Assembly (NCBI GenBank): GCA_944548615.1
Contig: OX155955.1
Span: forward strand, 1,707,288-1,771,287
DNA: 64,000 nt
Source of the DNA: Micropterix aruncella
Taxonomy: Eukaryota; Arthropoda; Insecta; Lepidoptera; Micropterigidae
Reading direction: 5' to 3'
Shown one piece after another: positions 10,300-21,395 of this stretch. Position numbers and translations under genes: made by a program. Position 1 is the first letter of the stretch; each line of letters starts with the position of its first letter. The notes under the pieces are model-generated. The model had not been told where the DNA came from, did no database searches, and saw nothing but the letters and a program-made list of their open reading frames with translations.

Positions 10300-11075
10300 A
10301 AATAAAACTACAAATTTATGAGTTATAAAACAAAGGTCCTTATTTATTCAGCAGGTAGCTTTTCCGTAAGTCTCCTCTTCCGACTACGGCGACATATCGT
10401 ACTTTTACAGGTTCAATGGAATATCCAGGCGAGAAAAATTCGGGCATGGTTGGCCGATTCGTTAGGTTTGTTTTACATTCGGACATAAAAGGCGACACAG
10501 CCAAAACCACGCTGTGACGAAAAGAAAAAAACCACCATTACTTTTACAAACTCGTTTAGCTAATTGACCCCAAAAGAATTAAACGCTTACCAAAAAATAA
10601 GTGCACTCCTAGTGCACTAAACTTCGCGGATGACTGGTTTTTACCAGGTTCTCAGTCTCCCAACGCGAGTGAGCAAAAAGTGACTTGCGCCCATCTTGGA
10701 ATCAATTTGACAGCCGGAAGTGGCGGTATTAAACAAACTTTAGGAGATTAAAAAAAAACTCATGACAACTCATGTTCACAATAAAATAGTAATATTTTTT
10801 GTAATATGTAATCAATTACATTGATTAAAAGGTTCTTTCGAGCTTGATATTTTTTTAAACCTTTTGTTTAAAGAAAAAACTCATTTTTCAAATATTTTTA
10901 AAAATTGTCTGTTTAAAACTTCTGTTGAAATTTGCTTACTTTCTCGAACTGATTCACCCACTACAAGGATGTCACAAATAAAAACACACCTGTATATCAA
11001 CCACATTTATGACTAGTACCATAAAATCAATGCTAGTACCTATCACCCGGCGTTGCTCCTATAATATCCACACTC
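10300..11075. other. intergenic, nothing recognised
   Basis: AT-rich sequence with no plausible exon, RNA gene or classified repeat by eye. Confidence 0.4.
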
Positions 11076-11078
11076 TAA

Positions 11079-11430
11079 TACCTATGTATACCAATTTTCA
11101 TGGCGATCGGTTGAATACATCTATGGGTTGAATGGTATAAAAGTTGATATGCTGCAGCGCCATCTAGTGGCGATACTCAAATAAATTGGATAGCACAAAA
11201 TTATTATTCAAGTCAACTACCTGTATATACCAATTTTCATGGCGATCGCTTAAACGGCATAGGTTGATGTGCTGCAGAACCATATAGTGGCGTGTTAAAA
11301 GTGGATAGCGCGAAAATATTATCCGTGCTCAAATACCTATGTGTACAGATTTTCATGGCGATCGGTTAAACGGTAAAGAAGTTGATGTGCTGCAGCGCCA
11401 TCAGGTGGCGATTTACAAAAAAGTAGATAG
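11079..11430 (+). repeat. three diverged tandem units of about 100-140 bp
   Basis: The phrase 'ttttcatggcgatcg(g/c)tt(g/a)aa...gttgatgtgctgcag..ccat..(a/g)gtggcg' occurs three times, starting near 11094, 11232 and 11350. The same phrase is found in reverse orientation at 53695-53870. This family of tandem or interspersed units is common in lepidopteran genomes; no coding capacity. Confidence 0.6.
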
Positions 11431-11545
11431 AACCATTGATTTTATAAAAATCAATGATAGAACCCTCAAGACAAGATATAATAACACATAAGATGAAAAA
11501 TACACCCGTATAAGTAATAAGTATGTAAACATCCGACAGTTACAT

Positions 11546-11577
11546 CACAGTAGATATATGTAGGTATATCTACTGTG
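11546..11577. repeat. perfect 13-bp inverted repeat
   Basis: Arms CACAGTAGATATA (11546-11558) and its exact complement (11565-11577) are separated by TGTAGG. Too short to interpret. Confidence 0.5.
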
Positions 11578-11579
11578 GT

Positions 11580-13371
11580 TACATTGACATTTCGATATCA
11601 ATACAAATAAAAAACAAACTAAACATTTAGATATTTTATTATTACAATATTTATTTATAAATGTACAAGTATGTTTAATATGACATGCTTACATAGTTAT
11701 ATCGGTGCAATTTAAAAAAATGGGAATTTCTTTTTCCATTGTAGCGAGCATACATGCATGCAAGCATACATAAAAGAACGATACAATGTTGTGCAATTCA
11801 AGCATGCGGTAAATGTAAGAATTAAACCAGCCGGATTTAGAAAACAGGTTGGGACCTATTTGCGGCGTTAGGGGACTTCGCCTTATTGGGCTACTGAACA
11901 TAAGAGAAGATTCAACAATGTTTGAAACTACGAGTGCCATCTACACATTGCATTTCTTAGTAAAATCCCAGCTGCTGAAACTTAGTATGGCATTGAGCAA
12001 TCTAATACTCTATATAACCAGTTCTTGAATGAAAAATTCAATGCCATGGAATGTATGAAAAATTCTTAAGGTGATTGATAATGGTGAGGAGCAGGAATGA
12101 ACGATGTCGAATGTGTGCGTAGTAGATACCATACCGCACATAAACTGGCTGGCGTTAAACAGAAAGGAAGCAATCCACAAAATTACAAAAAAATACATTT
12201 TAAATATCAATCGTAATTTTTCATGCCTTTCAAATTCAAAATAGAATCTGGCCACCTAAAAGGCCAGTAGATTGTTAGTGTTCATCCTGTACATCGTCAT
12301 AAAGACTAGTTATCTTAAATATATTGATTTCAGCCTTTTTTAAGCATTTAGAATTTTAGAGGATTTTCAGCCTTTCCTCAAAGCTCAATTGTTTCATTCG
12401 TTCTCCCCACTACTCCTCCACCTATTATTTTGCACAGCGACTGTCACATACTGGCTAACGACTGTACAATTCGCATGTCATACGATCTCCATAACGGATT
12501 CCTTGCGACATTGCGTCATTGCGAGACTACAGTTTTGTCAAGTCGCATGACTTACAAGTAGTCTGACGAGATCTCTGGACTATTCAAATCTTTGAATCTC
12601 TTGATAAAGATCTCAAGAAATTTCAAAATCTTTAGACATGGTTAACTGGTCAGTTGGGAGTCTCTAATATGCATGGGGGTAAAGTACAATAGCACCTGCG
12701 CTGAGTTCTAATATATTAGTGAGTTTTAATATATTATTCTCCTTTACTATTAAATGATACTACTATAGTTTGATTATTTGTAAGTAGGTAATATTAAATA
12801 TAATATTACAGCCATGAAAACTATCATGATAGTTATGTTTTTAATAAATAAATTTTAAGCATTTAATTTTGAGACGCATCCAAGTGTAGGAATGCCTATC
12901 TACTGGAGTAGTTGATTGTATTGTATTGTTCGTAATACTTTAAACGTCCCCTCCCCCCTTCCCAACGTCATTATAGGTTTATAGCTTTTTAAAATGTTTA
13001 ATCTATGATGTTTCATTTTCTGCTTGATTTTAATGTAATATACAGTTTTATCTCATTTTTACCAGAAAATATGTTTTCTCATTAGGTTAAGATTAGCTAT
13101 AAGATACTTCTTCATCGCAAAAGCTCATTAATTTGTTTCAGCAAAAAAAAGCGTTTTATTACTATTATTATTATTATCACTTCATGAAGAATTAAGCTAA
13201 GCTCCACGACAATGTGGTTTGTTATTCGAAAGTAATTTGCATTGACATTTTGTATGAAGAAGTAACCCTTTAGCGGACTCTTAATCGAACGGCCAGCCAT
13301 CCCCCTAACCGGTTCTATTGTGTACATCATGGTTTAATTGTTACATTTACCGATCACAGCTGTTATGATTA
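11580..13371. other. intergenic region downstream of CHMP5
   Basis: I see no gene in this stretch. Short frames at 11689-11940 and 12010-12255 (minus) have no recognised product. The CHMP5 3' UTR must lie in its right-hand end. Confidence 0.4.
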
Positions 13372-13377
13372 TTTATT
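13372..13377 (-). promoter_or_regulatory. candidate CHMP5 polyadenylation signal
   Basis: AATAAA on the minus strand lies only a few bases past the CHMP5 stop codon (TAA, 13384-13382). If used it would give a very short 3' UTR; more distal signals may be preferred. Confidence 0.35.
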
Positions 13378-13381
13378 ACAA

Positions 13382-13551
13382 TTAATGGGTCGTTCTGCTG
13401 GCGCTGGGAACTTGAGGTAAACCGAATTCGTCGACGAGAACGCCGTCTTTATTTCTTACGCTGTCTGCGCCGGGTTCTTTGTCGGGAGCGGCCGGGGCCT
13501 TCACCACATCGTCGAGGTAACTTGCATCGTCGTCCAGAGCAATTTCGTCGC
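13382..13551 (-). CDS. Chmp5: CHMP5 coding exon 5 (C terminus)
   Basis: Preceded by CTGTTGCAG. Completes the split Gly codon and encodes [17 protein letters not shown] through the conserved [11 protein letters not shown] tail, ending in TAA. Confidence 0.95.
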
Positions 13552-16500
13552 CTGCAACAGTATGAAAATAGGCAATTAGGATGGCAATATATCGAACGCA
13601 AACTTCTCAGATCTTCAATAGGCTTATGGCACCAAGATCTAGACTATATAGTAATAAGCACAAAGAGTGCTCTGTGGTTATAAACATGTTATTGGAACTG
13701 TGGGCAAACTTCATCGAACTATTTTGTATTCAGAATAAGTTTTTTCATAACGTTTAAACAACACCGTAGTTTGGTGTAATGATCTAGCTAGTTATGAGCT
13801 AGGGTCGTGCTATGATCTAGCTATTAAACATACCCAACGCATCCAGTTCAGCAGCCAATTCATCATCATCGATCTCAGGCGTGCCATACTGCCGACCGAG
13901 AGCTTCTTGTACCTCATCTGCTTGCTCCAGCATATCGGCCATTTCATCGTTTAGATCCTGGTAAAATAAAATAAAATTTTATTATGCGCAATTAGTTATG
14001 ATTTGTTTGTTTGTTTGATTCAAAAACTTTATTGCACACACAATAGAGTACAACATGGTTGACCTACAGGGTTATTGTGATAAAATGTTTATGTTGGCAA
14101 GCGTAATTTTACTTTCCCGGTCAAAAGAAAGTGTTGTGAATGCGCTAAAAAAAATCCAGATGAAGATGGAAATATCCATTTTGATCCCACCTAAGATGAT
14201 TAAGAACATTTCCAGACTAAAGTCTATCCATGAGTCTGTGTGTGACGCAGTGTGATGTGATGTGTGTGTGAAACGCTTCATCCGATCGATCTGAAATTTG
14301 ACGTGCAGGCATCATTTGGTCATGGCAAGAGTTAAAAAGATTATGGTTGAAATCGGTTCACCATCGCACACTATCATATCCATCTGCGCACTAGTCATAC
14401 TTCAATCTCGAAATATTGGACTTAGACACTTAAAATTCGGTACAGAAATGTGTCGTTAGGCCGAAACCACATTGTGATTGGAATATCTTCTATACAAGCG
14501 ACGGAAAGAATATTTAAAGTCCCCCATATTAAAGAAAATCTTCGTCAATAGCATCATTTTTTATGGCTTTAACAAACTGCTAAGTCACAATGCGACTTTC
14601 TGTTAAGCCTGTAATTAAAATATTAAAGAAAATAAAACAGAATTGAATAGAATATGTCAACGTAATAACAAAGGGAGGAATGGGTTACAAGGACAAGCTA
14701 GGAGGCAAGTGGGGGACGGTGGGAGGGAGGGGGGTATTCATTTGTAAAGTAAATGTTTCTTAATATATTTTTTAAACCCGACCAGGTTTCCAAGTGGTCT
14801 TAGGGAAAAAGCACAGAGTTCCACATTCGGGCCGCCTGCACTGCAAATGAATTGGACATGGAAGTTGATGAACACTGAGCTATAGCCAGTAATAGATTTT
14901 ACTGAGAGCGTAATGAAAGGCCATGGGATGAAAGCAGAGAGAACAGATTATACAAATAAGAAGGCATGTTTCAATGAAGTACACGAAAGAGTAGGATCAG
15001 TATGTAAAAATCCCGACATCGTCTAATGGGGAGCCATTCTATTTGCCTACAAAAGGTCGAAACATAATGAAACTGCTTCAGGGAAAAAATAAATCGAATA
15101 CAATTTGTGTCACTATCATTAGTAATTCTTCTGAATCGATGCTCCTTTTGTCTCTGCAATCTTTGCAATATTTTTGTCGAGTAGTATTTGAGTTTGTCTA
15201 CTTCACAATTTCAGTTATATCACTTGTTACTTTATATCAGATATTTTCCTATTGCAATTCCAAGATATTTTGGAATTCACGCAGCATTTTCATAGACACT
15301 GATGTTTTGGCCGTTCGAAAGATGCTTGAACTTCATATTATATTAAATGTATTTTCCAAATTTTTAAGTATTAAGTTTTGCAGGTGTTTTTGTGTGATAA
15401 CTTAGAAACTTAATTAAACAACGTACTTACATTTTTATTTTTAAGACCCTGTAATGCCAGAAATTTAGATAAAAATGATACAATTTGTTCAACATACTTC
15501 TATTTAAAAAGTTCATAAGACGGTTCATTTTTTCATTCCTCTTACGTTTCTAATATATTGAAGTTATAGATACCATTGCTTTAGCAAAAAAAGATATGAA
15601 AAATTTGCTTTTCGAGAAACGATGTTCATGTTCATGAACTTTTGATGTTTGGAGGTATTTTTTTTTCAATGCCAAAAATGGTCATTTTAAAAAAATCCCC
15701 CGACAAATTTGGATTAAAAACTAAAAACGAACGACTTCCAATCATCGCAAAACCATAAAATTTGGTTCGCCGAAAGCTAATTTATCATACATTTTCTGTA
15801 ATCAAATAGTGCCTACAACATATTGAGACTAGGGGAGTCCTCAATAAGACGTATAAGATCCTCAAAGGATGCTATAATTGCCCCGAGTTGTCTTCAATCT
15901 TTAAGCAAAACCTTATTCATCATCTGCGAGGACACGTCTTCAAACTGGAGAAAAGGCGCCCGACCGAGGCACCAATTGCTCGTCAAGCTCACACAGGATC
16001 GGGTGGTTAAAAAAAATTGACTTGTCAACTACAACGGGCGAACCCGTTACCTCAGGAAGTTTTCACGATTGTTCGTTCTATCTCCCGTGAAGTGAGCGCA
16101 GAAGACTTGGACAAAGCAGTCCACCGTCATACCCCACCACATGCCCGTAAGAGGCCAACGCCTTATCCGCGAGATAACCAGGTATGTTACCCAGCAGGCT
16201 TACACTCACGCCCTTACTTCCAATTGCGACCAGATTACTCCGGTCTCTCGATTTGTTACAAATTCGAGGTCGCTTGCGCGGTCCTCTCCCTTACGAAGCG
16301 GTGAAACGGTGTAAACCAAATCTATCGCGGACCACGGCATCCTTTGCCCGGCTGTTCACCCAGGATCGGGTAGCCGATGGTCGTTTCAAGAGCAGTCACT
16401 GTAAGGTCCGCAACCACCCCCACTCTATAGGAAACAGTACTGTCCCCCGACTGTTAGTCAGAGTGCACAATCGATTGGTTTACGCCGCACGGTGCGCAGA

Positions 16501-18585
16501 CCGTCCAGGAGCGCTAGAAGGTTGACTCCTAGGGGAAACTAGCCCTAAGGCCAGAGTCCTCCCCGGGCTCTCGCTTCATGCGTGGAGGCCGCCAGATGGG
16601 TGTTGACCCGTGAGTGTGACCAACCCTGAACAGAATGGGTCTTCGTGTCCAACTCAGCAAGGGCCCATTAGCTCCCTGTAGGAGTGTTAGTGCACCCATA
16701 CTAATGTATAACGGTGGCTTATTCAATGAAGGCGACTTTTCCGCATATAATTACATAAATGCAGTATCCTGTATCCTTTGCAGAGATGGATGATTTACTT
16801 ACGTCAATTTGATCGATATTTATTTTTTTGAATTCCTTCTTCATCTGGCCTAGTCCATCTTTCATTGCGACTACTGTCGAGTGTGTGTCCTTTAGAGTTT
16901 GAGATGCGTAATTTGCTTGCTCCAAATTGAACGATTGCGCTCTGAGGTTCTCGGACTGCTGTTCGTACCTGGAAATGAAAGTGACCGAGATAAACAATGA
17001 CTTTCTAGGATATTAATCAGGTAACGCCATACTACAGAAGAACGGGTGCTAAAAACCCTGGAACTATCAAATCATAAACATAATAAACAACAAACATCTG
17101 AATATATTTCTGGACCACAGCGACGTCATACTGTTCAGTCAACTGGTAGTAAGGGCACGAGTGTCGGCCTGCTGGGTGCACACCTAGTTTCTCCCGGGAA
17201 GGCATTGGTCTCTTACGAGCGAGCGGCTTAACTAGACAGTGGACTGTTTTATCCCTAAGTCTTCTACGCTCACCTCACGGGAGACAGAACCATCAAATAT
17301 CGTTAAATGTTCGTAAGGTGACAGGTTCGCCCTTTTGTAGTTGAGACCTCCAAGTGTTCGCTCTGACCTAATAGGCCATGCGTAGTTGGGCCCATTGTGT
17401 TTAGGGTTGGTCCAACACTTGGGTCAGCACCCATCCGGTAGCCTCCAAGTTGAAGTGCGAGACCGGGTAGGACTATGCCCATGGGACGGTTTCCCCTGGC
17501 AATCTTATGTCGGGCGCTCATGGACAGTTTGCACACCATACGGTGGCAGCCAATCGACTGCATTCCGACAAATAACCAAGAGATTCTGGAAATGGCTTTG
17601 TTTTCTATAGAATAGGGGTGGCTGTTGACATAATGACAGCCACTCTGGAAATGACCAATTGGCCACCCAATCCTGTTTCAGAGACGGCAAAGGATGCCAT
17701 GGTCTGCGATAAATTTAAACAGAATTACTGATAACATTAGGTAGAGGACCGCGCAAGCGACCTTGAAACCGTAACCAGTCGGGAGGATGGAGAAATTCTG
17801 CCATAACTAGTAGCGAGCGTGTCGGACTCTCGGAGGCCAGTTGGTGGAGCTAGTAGGGGGATTGTGTTTGTCTTCAAAAGTACACTCAGCCCAGGCTGCA
17901 AGAACGATATATATCGATATACCTTCCTGGGTTTGCGGGTTCGCCCGTTGTATTAGACAACACTCCTCTGTTTGCCCTGACCGCTGTACTGTTCCACGTA
18001 AAGACCGCGTAAGTGATCTCAGATCCGTGTCCAGACGGGAGAACGGAGACGTTGGCCCGTCTAAGGTCTCTGACGGGCGTATCGGCGTAGCTAGACGGTG
18101 GACTGTCTTCATCCCCAAGTGTCTACGTTCATTCCAGATTGAAAGAATGATTACGTAAAGTTATACCTTCCTGGGGTGACAGGTTCGCCCGTTGTAGGTG
18201 ACAACACCCCGCTGCTCGCCGTGACTTCGAGACAGTCCTGTCTCTACCGATACAAACTTCTAAAAAAAAAATCGTTTTAACTAACATTTTCCTCTGTTTC
18301 AACACGCGCATCGCTTTCTGTTTGACGGCATTTTTCGCTGGCCCCTCCCTCATCTTGGACATCTGTTCCTTGTACTTTCGCAGTTCCGCATCCAATTTTT
18401 GGATTTTCTTATCGATATTCTCGGCGCGAGTATCCACCTGCGCATAATATCAAATCAGAAAAACTGCAAAACACTCAATATTATTGTGAAAACAAGAGAA
18501 GTCAAGTCATCCTTACGCCAGATATTACGTCCGATACATTCGGTGGCGCCTCTTTTGGCTTGCCGCGTCCGAAAAGGCGATTCAT
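13382..18585 (-). CDS. Chmp5: charged multivesicular body protein 5 (CHMP5/Vps60), five coding exons
   Basis: ESCRT-III-associated Snf7-family protein that acts on endosomal membranes in multivesicular-body sorting, with the LIP5/Vta1-Vps4 disassembly machinery. Coding exons on the minus strand: 18585-18517, 18437-18286, 16968-16803, 13957-13834 and 13551-13382. They join in frame (681 nt, 226 aa plus stop) and every intron has GT and AG ends. The protein begins [15 protein letters not shown], followed by the basic helical core ([36 protein letters not shown]), the [11 protein letters not shown] helix, the acidic region [18 protein letters not shown], and the C-terminal [14 protein letters not shown] signature. 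Human CHMP5 is 219 aa. Introns are 79, 1317, 2845 and 282 nt. Intron 2 is nearly filled by GC650 repeats; intron 3 holds a LINE fragment and an oppositely oriented GC650 copy. Confidence 0.96.
13834..13957 (-). CDS. Chmp5: CHMP5 coding exon 4
   Basis: 124 nt flanked by an ACCAG acceptor and a GTATGT-like donor. Encodes [20 protein letters not shown] and on to AAELDALG, the acidic autoinhibitory/MIM-type region. Confidence 0.95.
14000..15170 (-). pseudogene. LINE 3'-end fragment inside CHMP5 intron 3
   Basis: On the minus strand, 15168-14971 reads like the C-terminal part of a jockey/CR1-type RT protein ([18 protein letters not shown], then [15 protein letters not shown]). Further remnants such as [11 protein letters not shown] near 14830 are interrupted by stops. 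The 3' end reads 'tgtgcaataaagtttttgaat' followed by a (CAAA)n-like tail at about 14000-14025. It lies in the same orientation as CHMP5 and is clearly dead. 14270-14480 contains another repeat shared with 60300-60450. Confidence 0.65.
14270..14480 (+). repeat. dispersed repeat, partner at 60310-60450
   Basis: 'gcaggcatcatttggtc' ... 'aatcggttcacca' ... 'ctagtcatacttcaatctcgaaatatt' also occur, with minor changes, at 60335-60430 in the same orientation. A related core in reverse is seen near 45340-45400. Probably a LINE 3' UTR or SINE-like repeat. Confidence 0.5.
16023..16683 (+). repeat. GC650 family, full-length copy c (in CHMP5 intron 3)
   Basis: Reference copy of an unclassified, GC-rich, about 650-bp interspersed repeat. 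It starts 'tgtcaactacaacgggcgaac' near 16023 and ends 'agggcccattagctccc' near 16681. It lies antisense to CHMP5, about 120 bp from exon 3. Minus-strand copies at 22067-22740 and 61485-62135 align along its length. There are no LTRs, TIRs, transposase or poly(A) tail. The ORF at 16184-16525 is shared in part by other copies but shows no sign of protein selection. Confidence 0.85.
16803..16968 (-). CDS. Chmp5: CHMP5 coding exon 3
   Basis: 166 nt, preceded by TTTCCAG and followed by GTAAGT. The first base completes the Met codon of KMYEQQ. Encodes [20 protein letters not shown] through INIDQID. Because 166 is not a multiple of 3, skipping it would shift the frame. Confidence 0.96.
17135..17345 (-). 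repeat. GC650 partial copy d1 (CHMP5 intron 2)
   Basis: Holds the first part of the repeat in reverse: 'gtaagggcacgagtg' to 'gtgacaggttcgccc' and 'agttgagacc'. It lies in the same orientation as CHMP5, 167 bp from exon 3 and opposite to copy c on the other side of that exon. Confidence 0.75.
17370..17965 (-). repeat. GC650 diverged copy d2 (CHMP5 intron 2)
   Basis: Runs from the repeat's 3' end ('gttgggcccattgtg') to its 5' end ('tgcgggttcgcccgttgtat'). It is markedly more diverged than copies c, e and i, with small indels. Immediately adjacent to d1 and d3, giving a three-copy cluster in one intron. Confidence 0.75.
17985..18215 (-). repeat. GC650 partial copy d3 (CHMP5 intron 2)
   Basis: Contains only the repeat's 5' third in reverse ('ggcgtagctagacggtggactg' to 'gtgacaggttcgcccgttgtagg'). 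It ends about 70 bp short of the CHMP5 exon 2 donor. Confidence 0.7.
18286..18437 (-). CDS. Chmp5: CHMP5 coding exon 2
   Basis: 152 nt between a GCGCAG acceptor and a GTTAGT donor. Encodes [19 protein letters not shown] through [20 protein letters not shown], the first and second helices of the Snf7 core. Confidence 0.96.
18517..18585 (-). CDS. Chmp5: CHMP5 coding exon 1
   Basis: 69 nt, 23 codons ([19 protein letters not shown], then VISG), ending before GTAAGG. The N-terminal MNRLFGR is a CHMP5 hallmark, which fixes the start. The 5' UTR and promoter upstream of 18586 show no obvious core motif. Confidence 0.95.
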
Positions 18586-18833
18586 CTTGGAGTGTTTATT
18601 CAATAGACTAATTCAAAAAAGGGTTTACAGAAAAACCGAACTTTAAAAACACAAAACAATTAATTAAGATTTCTTGACCCCGCACATATGACTCACAAAA
18701 CAATAATTTGACAGATAAACCCAGCAGTGCTGCCAGCCAGAGTGTTGCCAAGACTTCGACTTGAAAAGTCGCCGACAAATAGCCGGCAATACACGATTGC
18801 TCTTTGTCTAAGATAGCCGGATCTGATAGTCTG

Positions 18834-18993
18834 ACTATCGGAAGACGCTCTTGCTATACATTTGTTTGAACATTCAATAGGTACACGTCAGATCCGTATC
18901 CGATCGGATGTATTGAATGTTCGAACAAATGTATGGCAAGAGCGCCTTCCGATAGTCTGATCAGACTATCGGATCCGACTATCGTAGAGAAAA
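18834..18993. repeat. foldback (palindromic) MITE upstream of CHMP5
   Basis: Arms 18834-18879 and 18911-18956 are complementary at 43 of 46 positions around a 31-nt centre. The outer part includes a perfect palindrome CCGATAGTCTGA/TCAGACTATCGG. Part of the unit is directly repeated at 19083-19150. No coding capacity. Confidence 0.7.
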
Positions 18994-19082
18994 ATCGGAC
19001 GTGTATTGCCGGACTTAATTGTACATACAATACACGTCCGATACGACTATTCGGATAAGACGTGTATGGAATGTTCAAACGA

Positions 19083-19150
19083 ATGTATGGCAATAGTGCA
19101 TTCCGATAGTCTGATCAGACTATCGGATCCGACTATCGTATAGAAAAATA
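19083..19150. repeat. second copy of the palindromic unit
   Basis: 'aatgtatggcaa.ag.gc.ttccgatagtctgatcagactatcggatccgactatcgta.agaaaaat' is shared with 18927-18993 with only a few differences, so the foldback element is partly duplicated in tandem. Confidence 0.65.
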
Positions 19151-19221
19151 TGACGTGGATTCCCGGCCTAGGCCTCTTGACTATACAAGTTTTTTTGCCG
19201 TGAAAATCCATGGTTAAAGAA

Positions 19222-19456
19222 GCAAACATATTATCGGACGCGTCCGTAAGCCGCGGCTTATAAACGCGACTGAACAGTATGCACAGTCGTTTGGGACGCG
19301 GCTTGCCAGATCTCTATTGGACGTCCGAAGCCTCAAGGTCACGTCCGCGACTGACGTCCGATAATGTGCACGGCTCAATAGAAATTCATTACACAGATAA
19401 CCTTTTAGTCGCGTCCATAAGACGCGGCTGACGGACGCGTCCGATAATATGTTTGC
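19222..19456. mobile_element. MITE with about 50-bp terminal inverted repeats
   Basis: Both ends read GCAAACATATTATCGGACGC inward, and complementarity continues with a few mismatches for about 50 bp. The 235-bp element is GC-rich with many CG-containing words and has no ORF. Flanking TSDs were not clear. The end motif 'gataatatgtt(t/c)gc' is repeated again at 19463-19480. Confidence 0.65.
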
Positions 19457-20192
19457 CCCGGTCGATAATATGTTCGCGCGGTCGTCAATCACAATGGGAG
19501 CTTGTCCACGGACACTTCGGAAAAACGGCACGGGCATCGCCGCCGTATGCATCGTATTTCCCCTCGGCGAGGCGTGTTTATTTACTGCTACATTTGTATC
19601 AGTGTTGTATGGCAGTGTATGATAGCTTGTCCATGCACGGGACTTTTTCACGGCAGACAATTATTACCTCACCTTGAAGTTATTTACAAAATGTATGTAC
19701 CTACCTAACGCGTCGTACGCCGAAAAAACCGTGCAGTGGACAATAGGTCACGTTTTCTTTTACGGCGGGGCTAGCACGCCGTACTTTAAAAAAAAAGTGG
19801 CATGGACAAGAAACCTAAAGCAGCTGTTTTGCAAAAATGGTCGCATATAAAATCGCCACAAGGAAATGACAATGTACCGTTGCATGGCAATAAAAAAACT
19901 GCAAATCGGTGGATTCCTATTTTGAAGCGAAAATATGAATGACAAAGGCGGTTACAAGCCCATCAAGCCAATTTCGCCCATTTCGACAATTTGGTGGGCA
20001 AACGTGTTCTATCTTTTTTACCAATAAAAAGGATTTTAGGCCATAGGTTTAAATAAAATAATTAAAATCATTGGAGGCAGTTATGTATTTTTATTTGAAA
20101 GATTAGTACCTACTAAACAAACATTAGATTGAATAAGATTTTATGATAAAATAGAACAAAATTGCCTAGGTACCAAGATTATTATTTTTAAT

Positions 20193-20260
20193 AAAGCCGA
20201 CCGACCGACCGACCGGCCGACTGACCGACGGACTGAACCTCCGACCGACCGACCGACAAA
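20193..20260. repeat. degenerate (CCGA)n microsatellite
   Basis: Runs of 'ccgaccgaccgac' interrupted by 'ggccgactgaccgacggactgaacct'. Directly followed by the TAGTCG-rich minisatellite. Confidence 0.7.
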
Positions 20261-20309
20261 AAACGTAAAACTGAAGTCGACCGCTCTCTAGAATATCAAT
20301 CGCACGTGC

Positions 20310-20425
20310 TTAACGATTGAAACTAATCAATCGTTAGTCGCCGATTGACGATTAAACAAATTAATCGTTAGTCGTCAATCGCGATTAACGTATTCAATTG
20401 TCAGTCGTCAATCGTTAGTCGACTA
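20310..20425. repeat. AT(C/T)GTTAGTCG minisatellite
   Basis: Six or so variants of 'caatcgttagtcg(t/c)c' in both orientations ('gattgacgattaa' is the complement), giving local foldback potential. Confidence 0.6.
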
Positions 20426-21395
20426 CATTTTGCCCAACATTGCTAAATTGCGATATGTCGGCAGCACTCCCAGCAAGCTTCTTTGAGTGCAGGAAAAATA
20501 TCCGTGTTAGTTTGGTCAAATTGTAACAATTTTTCATAGTGTCGGAAAATTCAAAGAATATTTCCAAAATTGTCCATTTTTCGTAGAAAATTGGCTGGGG
20601 AATCCCCGCTTCTTCGGGAAATAAAAGAATTTTTATGGCGCTTCACAATCCAAATAAGCATACCAAAAGTAAAATCACATGGAGTAATCAAAACAAATGG
20701 TAATTAAAAATGTTTTAATTATAACTTTTTCATGTTAATAAAGTCTTATTTCACTAGTTAATTAGACGCTAGACTTCGACACACATAACAGGCTTCGCAA
20801 TAGCTCTCTAGTCATCACAGCGCGTCCCTGTCTGCTGCCCGATGGGGCAACAGGACAAAAATGTATAGTGAAAAAAAAATGCCCCAAAAGTTGTTCATCA
20901 ACATTTTTTGTAAAGTGCGATTTGTTTTTTTTGTAAGTAGGTACTCTATTTTTGAAAGTTGGATATTTTATGATAATACGATATTTTCGGAAACTGTGAG
21001 TACGGATATATAAATATAATCATTTCTTCCCATTGGCGATCAAAACCTATAAGCTAATGAATTTTTGACAACAGACAATGCGTTCATGAGTTATTGATGA
21101 AAGCCATTTTTTTTAAAAAACGAACATACAATTTTATAAATAAGAACACCTAAAATCAAATGTTTACATTTGAACAGGTCACGGCCTAGTTAGGTATTGG
21201 CTCAATGTTAAAAATATTTTTGTGCATAGTACCTAAGTTATACAATTTTATACTCACATAACATATTTACATCAATACAATAAATAAAAAAATAAAAACA
21301 ATCAATCGTGTGCAAAATCATTTCAAATAGGTTCGTTTGTATGACAGTTCCCATTTCTATCATAGGTATGGAACCCTAATGATAATGACTTCACA

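Larger units (their letters stand above)
19480..21395. other. intergenic with simple repeats
   Basis: Contains a (CCGA)n-like tract at about 20193-20260 and a minisatellite of 'atcgttagtcg' words at about 20310-20425. No gene or classified transposon is recognised. Confidence 0.45.
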
